DNA from: Stereocaulon alpinum
Lineage: Eukaryota > Ascomycota > Lecanoromycetes > Lecanorales > Stereocaulaceae
NCBI GenBank assembly: GCA_018257865.1
Contig: JAEUBA010000012.1
Location: 124,001 to 188,000 of the forward strand
Reading direction: 5' to 3'
DNA: 64,000 nt
The position numbers and the translations under genes were made by a program. The notes beneath the pieces were generated by a model that worked only from the letters and a program-made list of their open reading frames with translations, was not told the origin of the DNA and made no database searches. Position 1 is the first letter of the stretch, and each line of letters opens with the position of its first letter. This document shows, one piece after another, positions 1 to 10,491 of this stretch.

Positions 1-140
1 ATTTACAGGTGTATGCACTCATATGCATGCCTTCTTTATTTTTGTCCTTTCGTCCTTCTTTCCTCTTCGCAATGGAATCTGCCCGATCTTACCATAGCTA
101 CGGTATCTATCAGATATGTGTCAGACTTGCATCATAGCCT

Positions 141-1795
141 CTAACCCATCACCATTCCCTTCAACCCAGCCATGTCGCCCTCTTTGGCCGCGATCTCAAA
201 GTAGCCGTAGATAATGCTGTCAAGAGATTAGTTCATGTGTCTTCCTTCAAACACCGAGGGTTCAACGTTTACTCACGTAACAGCCAACAGGATACCAGTA
301 CCGCTTCCAAGAGCTCCCATCAGATCACTTGCGACACTCAACCCACCAATACAGGCACCTCCGAAAGCAGCGGCTGTAGGAATGATGCGCTTAAGCTCTT
401 TGTACATACTCTGCTCTCGGTGACCTGCCATGACTAGACCCTGCTCTTTCAGTTGCTTAGCCACATCCCGTGGCGCGGATCCGCTGACCTCAATCCAGGT
501 CTTCGAGAAGATAGCGCAGGCGACCAGCATGAACACAATATAGATGGCGGTATGAATTGGATCGAGAAGAGCTTCGGTGAAGTTCAGTGGAGGAGACATA
601 TAGTAGGCGATACCGGAGGCCGCATAGAGCTGGGCGCTACCTTCTCGAGGTTCCCAAACACCGAGGAGCTTGACGAGGAGGTTGTCGCTGAAGCGGGAGT
701 ACATCATTTGGCTAACCAGGAAGATATTGGAGCTAAGCGCGGATTGCAACATGATGGGCATGTTGGAGGTATAGAAGAGGCGTACCGGGTAGCTGCCGCG
801 CATGCCTCGCTGGCGAGAGGATTTGACCGGGATCTCAACGCGGAATCCTTGGAGGTAGATGACCTATGGCAAATTAGTCTCAGAAACTGTGATGAAAATA
901 CTCTGTAGGAGAATGTACCGCAGCGAAGACAATAAGGGTAGCAAGAAGATTCATGATGTTAGGGAGGTTCTGGCGATAGAAGGCTTCTCTCAATGCCCTC
1001 TGCTTGTCCGGCCATGTAAGGAGAAGATGAAATAGTGCGATGACAGCGCCCTCGAATTCAGGACCACGTCCAGTGTTGATGGTAGTCGGGGAGAAAGCTT
1101 TCCAGATAATCGATTCGCAGATGTTAGTAGCGATGAAAAGCGAAATTCCTGATCCAAGACCATATCCCTTTTGTAGCAACTCATCAAGAAGTATAACGAT
1201 AAGTCCTGCGACCACTAGTTGGACCACCAGAAGAACACAGACACCAGCACCTAGGTCCTTGGGCTGGCCATAAAGACCAGTAAAAACGTAAACCAGGGCT
1301 TGACCGAAGGAAATGATAATAGCGAAGAGCTTCTGTGCTGTCTGGTACAATTCACGGTCTGATTTCAGGTCCAAGTTTACGTCAATAAGGTGGGTTCCCG
1401 CAAGAAGCTATAGCTCAGTCAGTGCATGATTTTTCATATGGGGAGAGTCCATGAACCCACTTGAAAGACCATGCCCGACGAGATGATAGGCGTAATCCCC
1501 AGCTCCATCAATGTTCCACGATTACTCGCCAGCATCATTCGCAGCCAGTATAAAGGATCGCTAGTGTCCGAGGAAACAATGCCATACAGGGGCATCTGGC
1601 TCCTGTGTGATCTTCAGCCAATTTTCTTGCACGCCGGCTGCCCAGGGATTCTTACATGACCAAGAAAATAAGCAGCGTAAGGCCTGTCCACATAAGCTTC
1701 TGGTTAAACGGCGTCTTTGCAGTCTCTGGCGCTGCGACTTCAGGTAGAAGAGGCGTGAAGGGCTTTATGAGGTCGAGGAATCGGAGGCCGCTCAT
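141..1795 (-). CDS. SEC61: Sec61 alpha subunit of the ER protein translocon
   Basis: Pore-forming subunit of the Sec61 translocon, which moves nascent secretory and membrane proteins across or into the ER membrane. Five exons can be joined (1795-1656, 1602-1461, 1407-919, 863-277, 216-141), giving 477 residues, the usual family length. The start reads [13 protein letters not shown], the eukaryotic Sec61 N-terminus with the plug helix. Further family blocks are [41 protein letters not shown] and [11 protein letters not shown], with about ten hydrophobic segments. The tail reads [12 protein letters not shown] before TAG. All four introns are 52-60 nt with GT-AG ends. It is a single-copy housekeeping gene and the identification is firm. 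The next gene leftwards is outside the window. Confidence 0.96.
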
Positions 1796-2645
1796 TCTGG
1801 CGGTGGTGCCGCTGTGCGGACTTCAACTTCGGGAAAGAACAGAGAATACAGTTTAGTATTTTGCTCCGTCCGACAGCAGGTGCAAGGAGTGTAAGGAATG
1901 AAGAATCACGAGAGAAGGAGTGGATGTGAGCGTGAGGTAGCTAAGAGCGAGATCTGAAGTAAAGTCGCTCGGGAAAGGACACATCTGTTTGCGCTAATCC
2001 CGATTTGGCTTCGTCTTTCAGGGGCTATTTCAAGGGTCATGCGTAGTAAGTAGGTATACAGTCTTGACAGTGATATCTGCAGGAATTCCGAGACATTCTT
2101 ATTGTCACTACTTGAGTTGCTTCTAGAATGGTAAAGTGAGTCGTCTGAAATGAGCTACGGGTTCGATGCTGAACGCACATTCTTGGGATATATTGAATTC
2201 ATAAGCATGAGCTGTACTACCTAGTTAGACATGGCAGTCTGGAACCTATCAATCGTCTCATATTCCTTAACATCCGTTGCAAACCTCCCCAGAAATTTGC
2301 TGTAGTCCTTGTCTTCCTCAAAATCCTACCCCATGAACAGATGCAAACTCCGAACGTGATCCCACAGACCCGGTCATGCTTGAGATGGTGCTACCAGCAC
2401 CACCTGAATGAAGAATTAGAAAACTGTATGATGCAAAGATAACCCTGGGTAAGAAAAGGAAAGAAAGCAATACACATGCTAACCGGTATCGTGAAAGACA
2501 CGCATGACTCATGCATATGCACGGAAGATCCAAATGCGAGTAGCCGAGCCGTGAGGTGTGCGTTTCGAAGTTGCAACCTTGAAAGCTTGGTGCTGTGGTT
2601 ACCCTTTGCCAGGTATTGGCATATATCGTGTCCGTCATGCATTTA
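1796..2645. other. Intergenic: SEC61 promoter/5' UTR and bHLH gene 3' flank
   Basis: About 850 bases between the SEC61 start codon and the stop of the bHLH gene. Short open frames on both strands show no family signature or credible exon structure. I see no RNA gene or repeat. Confidence 0.6.
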
Positions 2646-3645
2646 TCATGATTCGCCATTGTCATCTGTACCCCCGTCATCCTTAGGTTCCAAACCCGCA
2701 TCTTGACATGCCCTCTTCCATCGCTCAACCTCCCGGTACGCGCGATTCAGGTCATTCTTCAGTCTCTCAACGCTGGAGCTCAACTCGGCAATGGCTTGGT
2801 CCGTAAGCAATTTCTCTAACGTCCATTTCTCAATGTTGCGGGTTTCATTGTCCTTGAGCTGCGTGATGTATTGCACACCACGTTGTAGTATTGACCCCTT
2901 GTTTTTCTCGCAATTCGGTACTATCTTTGCAAGTTCGTTGATGCCTTCATTGATCGTTTCTCGACGTCTCCGTTCCACTGGAGATCCCGGTAAGTAAAGT
3001 GGTGGGGGATATTGTAGCAAAAAACTAACCTTCTTTGTGATTGTCTCTACGAACCTTGTGCCACTCGTCGGTCCCCACAGCTGGCTTAGTTCCACCTCCA
3101 CCGTCAGAAATTTGCGCTTGTCCAGCAGGATCACCCTGGTACGCATCAAGATTGTATGGGGGTCCGTGATTGTGATTGTGGCTGTGATTATGATTGTGAT
3201 GATGTTGGTCTCCGTCAGACCCGCCGCCCATATCGAAAGAAGAGTCCAGCTGCCGATCCACATCGTTGCCGGAGCCTGAGCTGGGGAAAGAAAGCTCTGT
3301 AGGTCGCGGTACCGTCAGTTGCGGCATGTTCGCAGCGAGTGCTGCAGCTGCCGTTGAGGGATCTGCGTTTGCAATATGTGCCTGAATCTGCTGGCCAATG
3401 CGGGCGAATTCATTGGAGTTGGTGTCATTTGAGAAAATGTCATGCGTGGTGTTGACGGCGTGGCCATTGCCGTGCACGTTATTCGAGGAGGAGGGAGGCC
3501 GCTGATTGGCTTGTCTCTTGTTTCCATTTGGATCTGGGGTGTCTCGTTTTCTCTTGTAGGAGGTTTTGTGGTGGAAGCTCTGTATATTTGAGTCCATAGT
3601 AGTGCTAACCCTTTCGTGGTCGGAGTAGCTTCGTGTGGCTGACAT
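2646..3645 (-). CDS. CBF1/CPF1-like bHLH transcription factor
   Basis: DNA-binding regulator of the centromere-binding-factor-1 type, which binds CACGTG E-boxes and in yeasts controls methionine/sulfur genes and centromere function. Two exons (3645-3030, 2977-2646; intron 52 nt) give 315 residues. The N-terminal two thirds are low complexity and rich in N, H, G and S, with a His/Asn run. The bHLH follows: basic region HKVRRDNHKEVERRRRE spans the splice, then helix 1 INEGINELAKIVP, loop, and helix 2 ILQRGVQYITQLK. A leucine-heptad region, IEKWTLEKLLTDQAIAEL, is characteristic of CBF1 rather than of other fungal bHLH proteins. E and RR in the basic region are the E-box contacts. The start is the first in-frame ATG; an upstream TTG is not used. 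Targets in this species are not visible. Confidence 0.9.
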
Positions 3646-5410
3646 GGGGGACAATTGAATCAATGCTTGTGCTGCAAGTAGTACACTTTTGTCAGCACGT
3701 GGAACCGAACTGGCAGCAACATCAGCAAATCAAGATGAAGTAAGAGTTGGGTCAAGCTCTTTTTACCATGTATGCACACCTAACGTCTCGGCGCGAAGAT
3801 CGGTAGCATAGGTCCGTTCGTGGGCACGTTGAACGAGAGTTGTAGCAAAGGGACGGCCGTATGTCCGTATTCCAGGCTCAATACCGCAATGCGAGTCACT
3901 CAAAGTGTCGGCTGTGAGCTCAGGTGGCCCTACTAATGGTGATAAGTGATACGCTCGTAGTTCCCGTCTGATGTAGAGAGCAAGGCGCGCTCGGATGGAG
4001 GATTGCGCGAATGGCAGTCAAATAGATCTTGATGAAGCTGTCTACTCGAAATGTCAGCAGTGCTTCAACACGATGTCATGTGTGCAAGTATCACGAGTTA
4101 TGCATGCACGCGGTCCCAAAGCGTAGGTGCTCTAGACGGATCGTGTCTTGCAGCACACCCTCAAGAAGGACGCATCAATTCGCCTTTGGACTAGTGGAGG
4201 AAGCTTGGCAGATGACACTGCCTTGATCGCACAATTCAATGGCTGCGACTTGGACTGAAAAGCTCATGTAGAAGACATCCTGCCTTTTGGGCTCCAGTGA
4301 CAGTGTTGCTCGGCGCTTCGGATATCGTATGCACAAAGACCGTTGTGAATGCATCTTAGAAGCCCCTGTGCAATGGGAATGGCTGAATTGCAAAGAACCT
4401 GGATCACTTACATGATCACGCGCTCGTCGTTGTGGTTGACCCTGATGGCTGACGGCTGATGGCGACTAAAGCGGTCACGGGATTTGGAAGATGGCGGGGT
4501 GGAGAAATTAATAAGGTAGTTCTAAGTTGGGGGTCGTTGACCGACAGATGATACCAAGACCAACAACGATGAAAAGAGGATGGCAGACGGTTTGCGGCTA
4601 CTCAGCCTCCACACCATTCGATGCTAGTATTATGGAATCTATGGGAGATTGATTACATTTAGAGGAGGTCACATGAAGCATCCTGAACCTGTGTTCTGTT
4701 TCTCAAAGCGGAGCTTGGAGGGACCATGATTGGCCCAAAGCACTAGGTGCGGGGCCGCCTTTGGGGGTGTGGGTGTCCTCTTAATGAACTACCCGAACTA
4801 CTATCCACATTAATATTACACCAAGCGTAGACGGTTATACCTGAACGTGGTAGCGGATTCTGGTCCTTCCCAGGTCTTGTGTCTGGACCAAGGTCATATG
4901 CGAGTCATCAGAAAGCACCACACCGCCGGCCCGTATCCTTCAGCACTAAGCGCTCATCCCGAGCAGCTAAAAGGCCAACCTGATCTCCAGAGAGTCTGTC
5001 ATCTGAGCACTGGCTTGGATGCCGAGGATGCCTCAAATTTCAATTATTCCTTATCTCCCTGTCTGAGAACGAACGAAACGATGGAATCTGCATGTGATCT
5101 TGTTGTTTCACAGCATGCCTAGCATCCTGTGAATTAACGCAGAGCCATGTGTTTACCTTCCGGTTGGGGGCTTTTAGCAAATCAAGTTTATCATTGAGCT
5201 TCCGGTGGAAAGTCAAAGCAATTTGCAATTGGAGACACAAAGATAACCTGACTAAAGTTAGATGTGTGGCGTTGAGTGGCTGGTGCTCGTGTTCCTTTAA
5301 CGGGGCCCAGTCAATCAACGAAGCGCCATATTCATGTATAATTCTGCAAGTCAAACTTTGATTGTTCAAGACAGTAACGTAACAGCTGAGGAAAACCTTC
5401 TTTTCATGAC
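3646..5410. other. Intergenic, no supported gene
   Basis: About 1.76 kb between the divergent flank of the bHLH gene and the 3' end of the hydrolase. Open frames of 65-142 codons occur on both strands but have no recognisable motif, signal or splice pattern. It probably holds the bHLH promoter and UTR; I see nothing else in it. Confidence 0.55.
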
Positions 5411-6325
5411 CTATTGCATGAATCGATCCAGGAACGCGCCGAGCCACTCGTTGAACTCCTTTGGGCATTCCAGATTTATCATGTGTGCCGCTTCGAATTC
5501 TGTGAGTTCTGCTTTGTGGACGTGTTCGGCTACATATCTCATCGTCGCATTCGTGCTGCTCTCATCATGCCTCCCTAACGCCACTATTGTCTTAACTTTG
5601 ATCTGAGATAGACGCTCTGATGCAGGCGGATCACTTAGACCTTCACTAGGAAAGGCACCGCCACCCTTTCCAGCGATTTCCCGGGCGGCGATATCTTTGC
5701 ACCACTTGTACAGCCTCTCCCTAGTCCTCGCATCAGCCCGGCCTTCCTCTGCTGCAGGTCCATCGCCCCATAGTCTCGCATTTGTCCTTGCGACGTTCTC
5801 AATATCCTTCTGGGCCTTAAAATCTTCGAGGATTTGGAAAGAAGCGTCTTCGCTCGGAGTACCACCAGGGTCTAAACCTCCTAGTCCGCCGGCACACACA
5901 ACAAGCCCACTGACAAGCTCTGGATAAGATAGCACAAAATCAACAGATATGGCGCCACCACAACTCAGTCCAACAACCATGACTTTGCTACTCTTCTGCC
6001 GACCTGTTTCATTGCTAGAAGCTTGGAATGCCTCCACGACACGTGCTGTATGCTCATGATGCTTCACAGCTGGGATTGGAACCTTCTGAGGATAGCTCTC
6101 ATTTGGCGAAGACTGGCCAAAGCCAAAGAGGTCGTATCGTAAACAGCCCCAACCCTTGGCAGTGAAATAGGCCACCTGGTCATCCCACAATGTGTGGTCT
6201 GCGACGCACGCATGGATAAAGAACAAGACAGGCCTTGAGGTGCTTTCGCTCTCGGCTTTCAAAGGACCGTCGAATCTCCAGAATATGCAGCCTTCCGTCA
6301 CATCGAGAAACTCAATTTTGGACAT
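5411..6325 (-). CDS. Alpha/beta-hydrolase fold protein
   Basis: Single-exon gene of 304 residues. It has the alpha/beta-hydrolase catalytic set: nucleophile elbow GLSCGG with Ser121, acid Asp254 in ALGRHDESS, and His281 in EAAHMINLE. An oxyanion-hole region FFIHACVADHTLWDDQ lies near residue 36, where HG would be usual and HA is seen. The cap region (about 155-235) is helical and charged. No signal peptide or membrane segment, so probably cytosolic. The family includes esterases, haloperoxidase-like enzymes and lactonases such as 3-oxoadipate enol-lactonase, which it resembles in length and layout; the substrate cannot be read from sequence. The ATG sits in ACCGCAATGTCC with no better upstream start. 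The genes on either side do not suggest a pathway. Confidence 0.85.
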   Translation of the reverse strand: MSKIEFLDVTEGCIFWRFDGPLKAESESTSRPVLFFIHACVADHTLWDDQVAYFTAKGWGCLRYDLFGFGQSSPNESYPQKVPIPAVKHHEHTARVVEAFQASSNETGRQKSSKVMVVGLSCGGAISVDFVLSYPELVSGLVVCAGGLGGLDPGGTPSEDASFQILEDFKAQKDIENVARTNARLWGDGPAAEEGRADARTRERLYKWCKDIAAREIAGKGGGAFPSEGLSDPPASERLSQIKVKTIVALGRHDESSTNATMRYVAEHVHKAELTEFEAAHMINLECPKEFNEWLGAFLDRFMQ

Positions 6326-7244
6326 TGCGGTGCTGGTGGTCCAAAAGCTGATGAAAGCACCCGTGATACTCCGAATTCGAATATATGGTGGTCACATAGC
6401 AGGGTTTAATCCTGTTCGTGAAGCTAGAGACGTTGCTTACGTAGAAGGGCGTGACGAGGCAGTGGCAATTGCATCCACCAGAATGGCCTGATCCTGGGTG
6501 TCAATGACGAAAACCGTCTATTTAATGCACTTGCGCAGGCATCTAAAAGTTCCGATTCATACGTAACTCAACGCGAGGTATAGCTATCACGATGTAGGCG
6601 CAAGAAGATAATTCTTCTTCGGGACTACTTTTTTCAGCTCGTGGTGGCGCAATCAGCACCGCCCTAGGCTATATCTGGCGACCACCATCACGGACTGCAA
6701 AAAGTCGTCCCGAAGAAGTATATTCTTGTGCCCAGAACGTGTCAAACGTCCGGCGTTCAAAGCACCCTCAGGGTTGACGGGATCCTGATCCGCACAGCAT
6801 GTCAAAACGAGACCCTTCATGGACTGTCTTTCGATAAAACGAGTGGTGTAGATATTTAGTTTGTACGCGTTGCCAGCTGGAGCCTGGGGGTCCCTTGCCT
6901 TACAGAGACTCCCCAAACCAGCTGTTCTAGCGGGACGGCTTTTGCCCCCAAGCCCCCAAGCACTCCGGTCCTAACCTCAAGGGTCTACAGTAGGTACTCG
7001 CTCGAAAGGCCGCTAAGGCGAAGTGATCGTCGCACTTTCAGGTCCTGCCCAGCTCTCCATTGCTCCATCGAAAAGTAGTCGACGTGAGCGTCTTCGCAAC
7101 GAAAATATCTTTAAAGTAGCAACCAGATCGAAGGACGAGATTGAGTATGGGAAAGCCAACCGAAGGGTTTCTGCCGAAGATGTCTATCGACACGGTATTC
7201 TGTTTAGTGCTTCACTCAAATTCGATGATCACTCAGCTCAAATT
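6326..7244. other. Intergenic with a foldback; no supported gene
   Basis: Upstream flank of the hydrolase and 3' flank of the KP4-like gene. It contains the inverted repeat listed at 6601-6731. An 87-codon frame on the minus strand overlaps the foldback and is not supported as a gene. Confidence 0.5.
6601..6731. repeat. Foldback / imperfect inverted repeat, arms about 50 bp
   Basis: The left arm at 6601-6650 and the right arm at about 6680-6731 are imperfect reverse complements. Both contain CTTCTTCGGGAC followed by a T-rich tract and a CGTGGTGG-like block, and both end in CAAGAA/TTCTTG. The loop is about 30 bp. The structure could be a very short MITE or a remnant; I see no clear target-site duplication. 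Confidence 0.6.
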
Positions 7245-7976
7245 CTAGAATTTCAATGTCGTCGTAGGACGAAAAGCCTGGAACGCCACCCCTGCTGAAG
7301 AGTTAAAGCCAAGCGGTGGAGGCGTCGCCTGAGCAGCAGCAGACTGCGAGCTTAGCACGCTTGCCTCCGCATTCAAGGGGTTTCCAGCTGCATAGTACGG
7401 AATGACGGGGGTGCAAGGTAAGGTTTCATCATGACCAGCACCATCGCAGCCAGCCCCGCCGACATAATTGACCGTCAGAATCCCCTGCGCGTTTGGATCG
7501 TTGTTGGGGCCTATTGGTACGCTGCCGCAGCCTCTACATCCGTGGGAGTACAGAAGCTTGACCTTATATTTGATGGTCTGTCCAGCTATGCCAACGATTA
7601 TCTGACCAGTAAGTGGGTCGAGGTAGCTGTTAGGGTGATGGCCATGCATGAAGAGGCAGAATGAGCCGGGCTTGCCGCCTAGGATGTGATAAGGTAGGCA
7701 GACGATATGCTGGTTGTTGCCATAGATGTCGCTGTCCTTGGTGCACGTTTTTTCAGCACAATGCGTTTCAGACTATTCGGAAGGCATTTCAGTTACATTG
7801 ATATTATCAGCGATACTGACTATGCGCTTGAGAAGATACGCTCCTTCCTGGCCTTTACAGATCAAACTACCGCGGCAATTGATTCCAAGAGCTGAGACTG
7901 CGTTAAAGGTCCATAACAAGATGAACATCAAGGGAGAGGAACGGGCTGTGGGTCTTATTGCAGGATATAGCAGCAT
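7245..7976 (-). CDS. Secreted KP4-like killer-toxin-family protein
   Basis: Member of the KP4-like family (small cysteine-rich secreted proteins named after an Ustilago virus-encoded killer toxin; chromosomal copies are common in ascomycetes). Seen here: a hydrophobic N-terminal signal (from 7976, or from a second ATG at 7928) followed at once by the family LGINCRG block, an amphipathic helix, then HGCRGCGSVP and ILTVNYV, the conserved C-terminal beta-strand motifs. Exon 1 (7976-7797) and exon 2 (7736-7245) lie in the same frame with an in-frame TAG between them. A 60-nt GTAACT...AAG intron (7796-7737) removes the stop and restores the family spacing, so I read it as intact, 223 or 207 residues. 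The extension of about 65 residues after the last core motif is Ala/Ser/Pro-rich and not typical of the family. Role (antifungal, virulence or other) is unknown. Confidence 0.78.
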
Positions 7977-9404
7977 ACTGAGTTAAGGTAATGTACCGGG
8001 TCCGCCGTTCAGCAGGATATGAAGTTATATGAGGGTGCTCACCTCAATAACTTCATGTAGGGTTTTTCTGTGCTACTTCTTCATTGAACGGGGTTATTGG
8101 GCTTTGTTTGGAAGTAGAGTCAGACAGGAAATGAAAGGATTCAGCAGACCTCGTTACACGAGGCTTCTGGAGGCAATGTTCAAACTTCTTTGATTTCCGA
8201 TATCCACGCGATTCTGCCGCCTACCCGATCGCTTCCATTACTCGCAAGTTACATATGCACAGTTTCAAATAAAGGATTTGACTGCACCACATATGCGCTT
8301 GAAGCTGTCCTCTGTATGGCTGAGTACCTCGTTTCAGAGCTTGCCGGGTTTAGTCCGGCGGACTCGCAAATCCAATATCTCCAACATCTTCCACTGTGTA
8401 GCACGAAAACCAGTCTTAAGCCCCTAATCTGCTAAAAGATGTCGCAGGTGTGCCCTCTGACAATCGTCAACGTGGTTTTCCTGACTTCAAGCCCTCCAAC
8501 GCCGCTACAGCGCTTATCTTAGACCCCTGGCCGCTGCCAGACTACGACCTTATGCATTTCAGGTGGCCATGCTGCACAGGAGCGCAGAAGCTGCCCAGCA
8601 ATAACTTCATTGAGTCTTCCTGTACTTCATACAGTGTATCCTTCGAGGTCTTCATACTCAGAACAATTGCTGGTTAAATTGATAAGTACAACGTTCATTA
8701 TCAGTCAGGGTTCAGCAAAGTGTAGGCTACGTAAGATACTAATGGGGAGACAATAAACATCTAGACTTGATGAACGATATCACTCTATCTATATACGTGA
8801 ACATGGAATATATTGAAAGACTTACGATTGAAGCTGAGAATGTAGACGCTGCGAGTACTTGTCTTAGATTAGGTCACAGAGTCAATGTTTGGTTCTCTGC
8901 TACCTCATATTACAATATCATCAACTGTCTGCTAGCAATCATATAAGCGCTGTTCTCTGTTTCATATTCCATAATTCATCCTAGAGAAGTATCACAAGCA
9001 AGTAATTGCACGAATGACACGAATTCCATCTTGTTCAAAATCCCAACACTCCTCTTAATCAGAACCCTGTTCTCAGAAGTCCAGTCCACCATTCCATTGT
9101 TCAACTGTTATGTTACAACATATTCGCAGTGCCTGTGGCTCTTAGGGCGTAGTAAGCACCTTTTCGAGCGCCGGATGTACTACGGCTGCTGGGCAAAGAA
9201 TGGTGTTGTGACTGCGTTTGCTGACTGAGACAACACGTCGCTACCTGCACAAATGTGACAAGTGACGTCTACTGCTTCTAGTAGAATAGGTCTAGGGGAT
9301 GTCGCTATTGCAGCATTTGCTGGTAGAGTGGGGTAGATATTCGCAGACGTATAGGTGAATATGTACGTGCGGTATCAATATATTCTTTGGACATGACCGG
9401 GTCC
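7977..9404. other. AT-rich intergenic stretch, no supported gene
   Basis: About 1.4 kb of AT-rich sequence upstream of the KP4-like gene. Open frames are 60-86 codons and carry no motif. It may be eroded repeat DNA; no boundaries can be drawn. It ends at the MITE beginning at 9405. Confidence 0.5.
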
Positions 9405-9837
9405 CAGCTCGGCAGGGGTAGAAAAAAGTTCCGCTGGGGTAGAAAGACTAGCTCCGGCGGAACCTCGGCTAGGGTATAGATTCCTACCCCACTTCACTAC
9501 TTTTACCTACACCAGGCCCTTATGTATATATATACCGAACATATGCCTAGGCCAGCTCTTATATATGCTGCGTATATACTGAGCGTATACCATAACCATG
9601 ATGCTGTTAGAAAGTCGTTTGGGTAAGTGAGCTCTACATATGTTACGCATATGCTGAGAGTATACCTTAACCATAATGAATTCAAAAAGTGGTCTGCAAG
9701 TCAACTCTTATATATATTACGCATATACTGAGCTGAAGCTCAGTATATGCACACAGCTCGCCCAGGGTAGAATTTTTTTTTCTACCCCGGTCTAACTTTC
9801 TACCCCAGCGGAACTTTTTTCTACCCCAGCTGAGCTG
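9405..9837. mobile_element. MITE-like element, 433 bp, 42-bp terminal inverted repeats
   Basis: The left end, 9405-9446, and the reverse complement of the right end, 9796-9837, match at all but about three of 42 positions. Each contains two GGGGTAGAAA blocks around AAGTTCCGCTGG. No transposase is encoded; the 60-65-codon frames inside are not genes. The interior carries three diverged tandem units of about 74 bp (starting near 9554, 9629 and 9702), each with a CTTATATATGCTGCGTATAC-like block, and a perfect hairpin at 9721-9750. Flanks ACATGACC (left) and AGATGACC (right) might be an 8-bp target duplication with one mismatch if the ends lie a few bases further out, which would point to a hAT-type element; this is tentative. 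Confidence 0.8.
9721..9750. repeat. Perfect 14-bp hairpin with a 2-base loop inside the MITE
   Basis: The arms GCATATACTGAGCT and AGCTCAGTATATGC are exact reverse complements separated by GA. The hairpin sits at the third internal repeat unit of the element. Confidence 0.85.
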
Positions 9838-10491
9838 TAACCCCGGAGATGACCTTGATAGAGACGCATCAAGTGGGGCCGTAGCGATCCGGACACTTCA
9901 ATCCTTCAGTGGATTTGAAGACTCATGATGACGGCAAGGAGTTGTGGGAAAACTCAGAGAATGATTGGGGATGCTACGGTGGGAAAGGCTGGATGTGTAG
10001 AATTACGACTGATTTGTGATTCAACTAAGTGAAGACGTTCGTCGCCGAGCGAGAAAATTTTCTCTAGGGGTAATAAGGAACTTTGCTCAGACTTAAGCAG
10101 CACAAATCCATGCCCGAGAGCTGTAAGATGGAGGGAGGTGAATTGGGTATCAGCATTTTTCCATTAGCGTCGAGATTTTACTATACGTACTCGTCCTCCT
10201 GGCTGACGGATTGAGTGGTTGTAAGATTAGATAAAACACATTATGTGCAAGGCATTTTGCAACCTCCACTGCAAAGCGTAGCTAGATTAGGTTGTGAAGT
10301 ATTCGAGCTAAGCCATGTTCCTACATTTTGTGTCAAACGATAAAACGTTAGACTTTCAGCCTCACGCTAGTCTGGCTGTGCCGCTCCAACCCATCTTGGC
10401 AATCCCGCTAACCATATCCTCCTTCCGTGGCAAGCAGTAAAAAACTAGATTCACACACCATCGCATAGCAGCACAGATCTCATCTCCCAAC
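9838..10491. other. Intergenic, no supported gene
   Basis: About 650 bases between the MITE and the ankyrin gene. They presumably include the ankyrin gene promoter. No motif or gene seen. Confidence 0.5.

Noticed and set aside
453..908. 151-codon plus-strand frame over SEC61
   Set aside because: Antisense shadow of a SEC61 exon.
6962..6971. ACTCCGGTCC outside the cluster
   Set aside because: Shares ten bases with the cluster motif but lacks the TAT end and is not placed near a cluster gene; treated as background.
9503..9704. 60-65-codon frames inside the MITE
   Set aside because: They only read the AT-rich tandem units of the element.
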